The notes under the pieces were generated by a model. That model was not told the origin of the DNA, did no database searches, and saw only the letters and a program-made list of their open reading frames with translations. Source: Candidatus Bathyarchaeota archaeon (lineage in GTDB: Archaea; Thermoproteota; Bathyarchaeia; 40CM-2-53-6). From it: a DNA stretch of 64,000 bases. How positions within the stretch are numbered: the stretch's first letter is position 1; each line of letters opens with the position of its first letter. The stretch lies in assembly GCA_005888735.1 (NCBI GenBank), contig VBBN01000030.1:92302-156301 (forward strand). Direction: 5' to 3'. The position numbers and the translations under genes are program-made. Shown in pieces: positions 62,564-64,000 of the stretch.

Positions 62564-62586
62564 ATATTATCGAGATTCGATAATAT
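62564..62586. promoter_or_regulatory. 10-bp perfect inverted repeat
   Basis: ATATTATCGA, spacer GAT, then TCGATAATAT. It lies about 120 bp upstream of the 928-residue protein's ATG in an AT-rich intergenic region. The symmetry and size suit a dimeric regulator's operator, or a hairpin near the promoter. Confidence 0.5.
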
Positions 62587-62704
62587 CTGATTCTGATATA
62601 TCGCCGTCTAACACCTAGGAACTTCTCAGACGCGTATGTTGTCAGAAACCTGGAGCTGTTTTCGACCCCATGGTCGAAACAATCCTGGTTCTACCTTGCT
62701 ATAG

Positions 62705-62812
62705 TCAGGCACGAGAGGAGACCAAGCCAAGTTTCGTCCCGCAGTTCTTACATAATAGAGCGTCAGCGGGATTGGCTGTCTTACAGTTTTCACAGATCTT
62801 AGGCCCTTGCAT
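62705..62812 (-). CDS. Small zinc-ribbon protein (35 residues)
   Basis: ATG at 62812 gives MQGPKICENCKTANPADALLCKNCGTKLGL, a complete double-CxxC zinc ribbon. The longer frame from 62908 overlaps the membrane protein gene and has no conserved sequence. It directly follows that gene and could be its split-off soluble domain. Confidence 0.55.
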   Translation of the reverse strand: MQGPKICENCKTANPADALLCKNCGTKLGLVSSRA

Positions 62813-62874
62813 GGTTCCGGTTCGGGGAATGGCGTCTGGCCATGGCAGAACAGGATTCTCGAGTGGGTTAGTTT

Positions 62875-63096
62875 CTAAACGGAACCATAGCCTCCGAGGA
62901 ATCCCCATATTGGAACTGTAATGATCAGGAAGAGAACCTGTTCGCCGGCTGCTGTGGTGCCGAGTCGGAGTCCGTTTAGGATGGCGTATACGAGTCCTAT
63001 GATTACTCCGACGACTGCTCCGTTCTCCATTGAGCGGCCAGCGGATGCGAATCCGGCGATAGCCCCTGCGAGAGCGGGGACCGAGAAGAAGATCAC
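62875..63096 (-). CDS. Multi-helix membrane protein with unclear start
   Basis: From GTG 63096 the protein has two or three helices: FFSVPALAGAIAGFASAG, GVIIGLVYAILNG and VLFLIITVPIWGFLGG. The frame is open and looks coding further upstream to about 63254, including another helix LAILVGILSGTLLVVF, but there is no ATG, GTG or TTG in it. The real start may be non-canonical or lost. Function unknown. Confidence 0.55.
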   Translation of the reverse strand: MIFFSVPALAGAIAGFASAGRSMENGAVVGVIIGLVYAILNGLRLGTTAAGEQVLFLIITVPIWGFLGGYGSV

Positions 63097-63460
63097 GAGA
63101 TCGATAGGCTGGAAGTTTGACAGTGGATCTTCTGACGCGAAAACTACTAGGAGTGTTCCTGAGAGAATTCCGACTAGGATTGCGAGGTCTCGATGCTGAA
63201 ATCTTGCGGACGATATTGGAATTGATTGCTCGATTGAGCGCGATTCAAGATCGCTGAGTTCTTATCTGTTGCTTTTGTGGAAAACCAAAATGCGAAAAGA
63301 CACAAATTTACAGAAAAAAGTATGCTGCGAGATTCAACATTTCCATTTCTCGCGCTACTTTCGACTGGGGTTTAGCTCCAAGAACAGAAATCAAACAAGT
63401 TGCCTGGGTCGTGGCTTGACTAACGTGCCGCATGGATAGCGGGACTATAGCTTGTCGGGG

Positions 63461-63634
63461 TCAGTATTCGATCCTGGATTTCTCCGACAAGGTCGCCGTG
63501 TCGAGCATTGGTGATATCCCTTTCCACTCTTCATTGGCCCTGAACTGTTCCCAGGCGTGTCGCATTGTCTTCTCATCCGGCCAGGCGAGTAGGTAGACGA
63601 ACTCTGTCCTGTCTCCCAGCCTTGTCTCCCACAT
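63461..63634 (-). pseudogene. NIPSNAP-like domain remnant
   Basis: From ATG 63634: MWETRLGDRTEFVYLLAWPDEKT, then MRHAWEQFRANEEWKG and stop. This matches the second half of a NIPSNAP/ferredoxin-like domain, where WE-R-G---E-VYLLAW-D and AW--FRA---W are conserved. The frame is open upstream (SEIAVDIRCFSIILG) without a start, and the N-terminal strand is missing, so it is probably a truncated gene. Confidence 0.5.
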
Positions 63635-63891
63635 GCCGAGAATGATGCTAAAGCATCTAATGTCTACGGCAATTTCGGAGTTTGTACTGCAACGCCTAAC
63701 CCGGGGTGGGACTGTAGGGGGGACGCCCCTGCGGGAGGCACGATAACTTCCAACGTTGATAGCTATGGATCGTACGAGTCAGGCCTGACTAACGTTGGAG
63801 GAGACGGTGGAGAGGCTACTTTACCCACAGCGAAAGAGATTCTCGTGCAGCTTCCAAGACGCTGGGCTGTTGCATGTCCCTTCGTAGGATT

Positions 63892-64000
63892 CTAGGATGC
63901 CCACTTTCGCAACAACTTCTCGGCTTCACCGGCAAGTTGGTCGACAACCTTTGCCGCTGGTAGAATGCTCTTCACGGAACCAACACCCTCTCCCGCCATG
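63892..64000 (-). CDS. C-terminus of a nitronate-monooxygenase / FabK-like flavoprotein (partial)
   Basis: Reading in from the window end: AGEGVGSVKSILPAAKVVDQ then LAGEAEKLLRKWAS and stop. The AGEGVG...I.PA..VV..L..EAE pattern is the usual C-terminal end of 2-nitropropane dioxygenase-like flavin enzymes. The rest of the gene lies beyond the window. Confidence 0.65.
   Translation of the reverse strand, partial: MAGEGVGSVKSILPAAKVVDQLAGEAEKLLRKWAS

Noticed and set aside
54447-63000. A complete integrated plasmid or virus from the integrase to the secreted proteins
   Set aside because: No replication, capsid or partition genes, no tRNA target and no matching att repeats could be seen; only the lone integrase is supported.
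63715-63895. Plus-strand open frame ending LVQLPRRWAVACPFVGF
   Set aside because: It has no start codon and no recognised domain; possibly a gene fragment but not supportable.

Overview
The window is chromosomal DNA of an archaeon. Archaeal hallmarks include aCPSF1/FttA, two proteasome beta subunits, diphthine synthase, CTP-dependent riboflavin kinase with archaeal RibL, F420 ligase CofE, KEOPS Pcc1, RecJ/GAN, FEN1, aIF2-gamma, ribosomal proteins eS1 and uS15, and the ether-lipid enzymes G1P dehydrogenase, GGGP synthase and geranylgeranyl reductase. FtsZ-partner SepF, an active/inactive proteasome beta pair and a many-intron tRNA point to the TACK (Thermoproteota) branch, plausibly Bathyarchaeia or a Nitrososphaeria relative. 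The exact lineage cannot be fixed by eye. Genes are densely packed on both strands, TTG starts are frequent, and many genes have a TATA-like box about 25-30 bp before the start, as expected for leaderless transcripts.

Layout. 1-13.7 kb: housekeeping (SepF, aCPSF1, proteasome, FKBP, aminotransferase, SAM hydrolase, NadM, Ogt, RtcA, translin, endonuclease V, RibK, RibL, DUF357, DphB). 13.7-23.6 kb: cell-envelope block with a membrane-anchored KaiC-type ATPase carrying an extracellular region, a tRNA-Lys, a 1788-residue surface protein made mostly of ~20-residue tandem repeats, and two small exported or membrane proteins. 23.6-24.9 kb: decayed bacterial-type squalene-cyclase-like gene. 24.9-38.7 kb: HtpX, HEAT protein, Trm5, DUF371, Pcm, FEN1, LarB/LarE, Nudix, FHA, NcsA/TtuA, site-2 protease, CofE, TRAM protein. 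39.9-47.3 kb: a lipid run (GGR, GGGPS, DUF2070, G1PDH, decarboxylase) ending in GltX. 47.3-54.4 kb: GlmU/GlmM and a translation block (eS1, Pcc1, RecJ, uS15, PIN, aIF2-gamma). 54.4-64 kb: accessory zone with a lone tyrosine recombinase, broken small genes, two large secreted proteins, and the end of a nitronate-monooxygenase-like gene.

The most striking result is RNA splicing. The pcm reading frame is interrupted inside its conserved SAPHMVA motif by exactly 21 nt that contain a stop codon and fold as a bulge-helix-bulge splice motif. Excision restores the canonical protein. The tRNA-Lys(CUU) gene has three introns (27, 14 and 31 nt) whose removal gives a perfect 77-nt tRNA. Together they suggest a broad-specificity splicing endonuclease acting on both tRNA and mRNA.

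Several other genes (endonuclease V twice, a small membrane protein, a zinc-ribbon protein) are broken by single-base shifts, mostly in homopolymers. Those may be sequencing errors or real decay and should be checked against reads.
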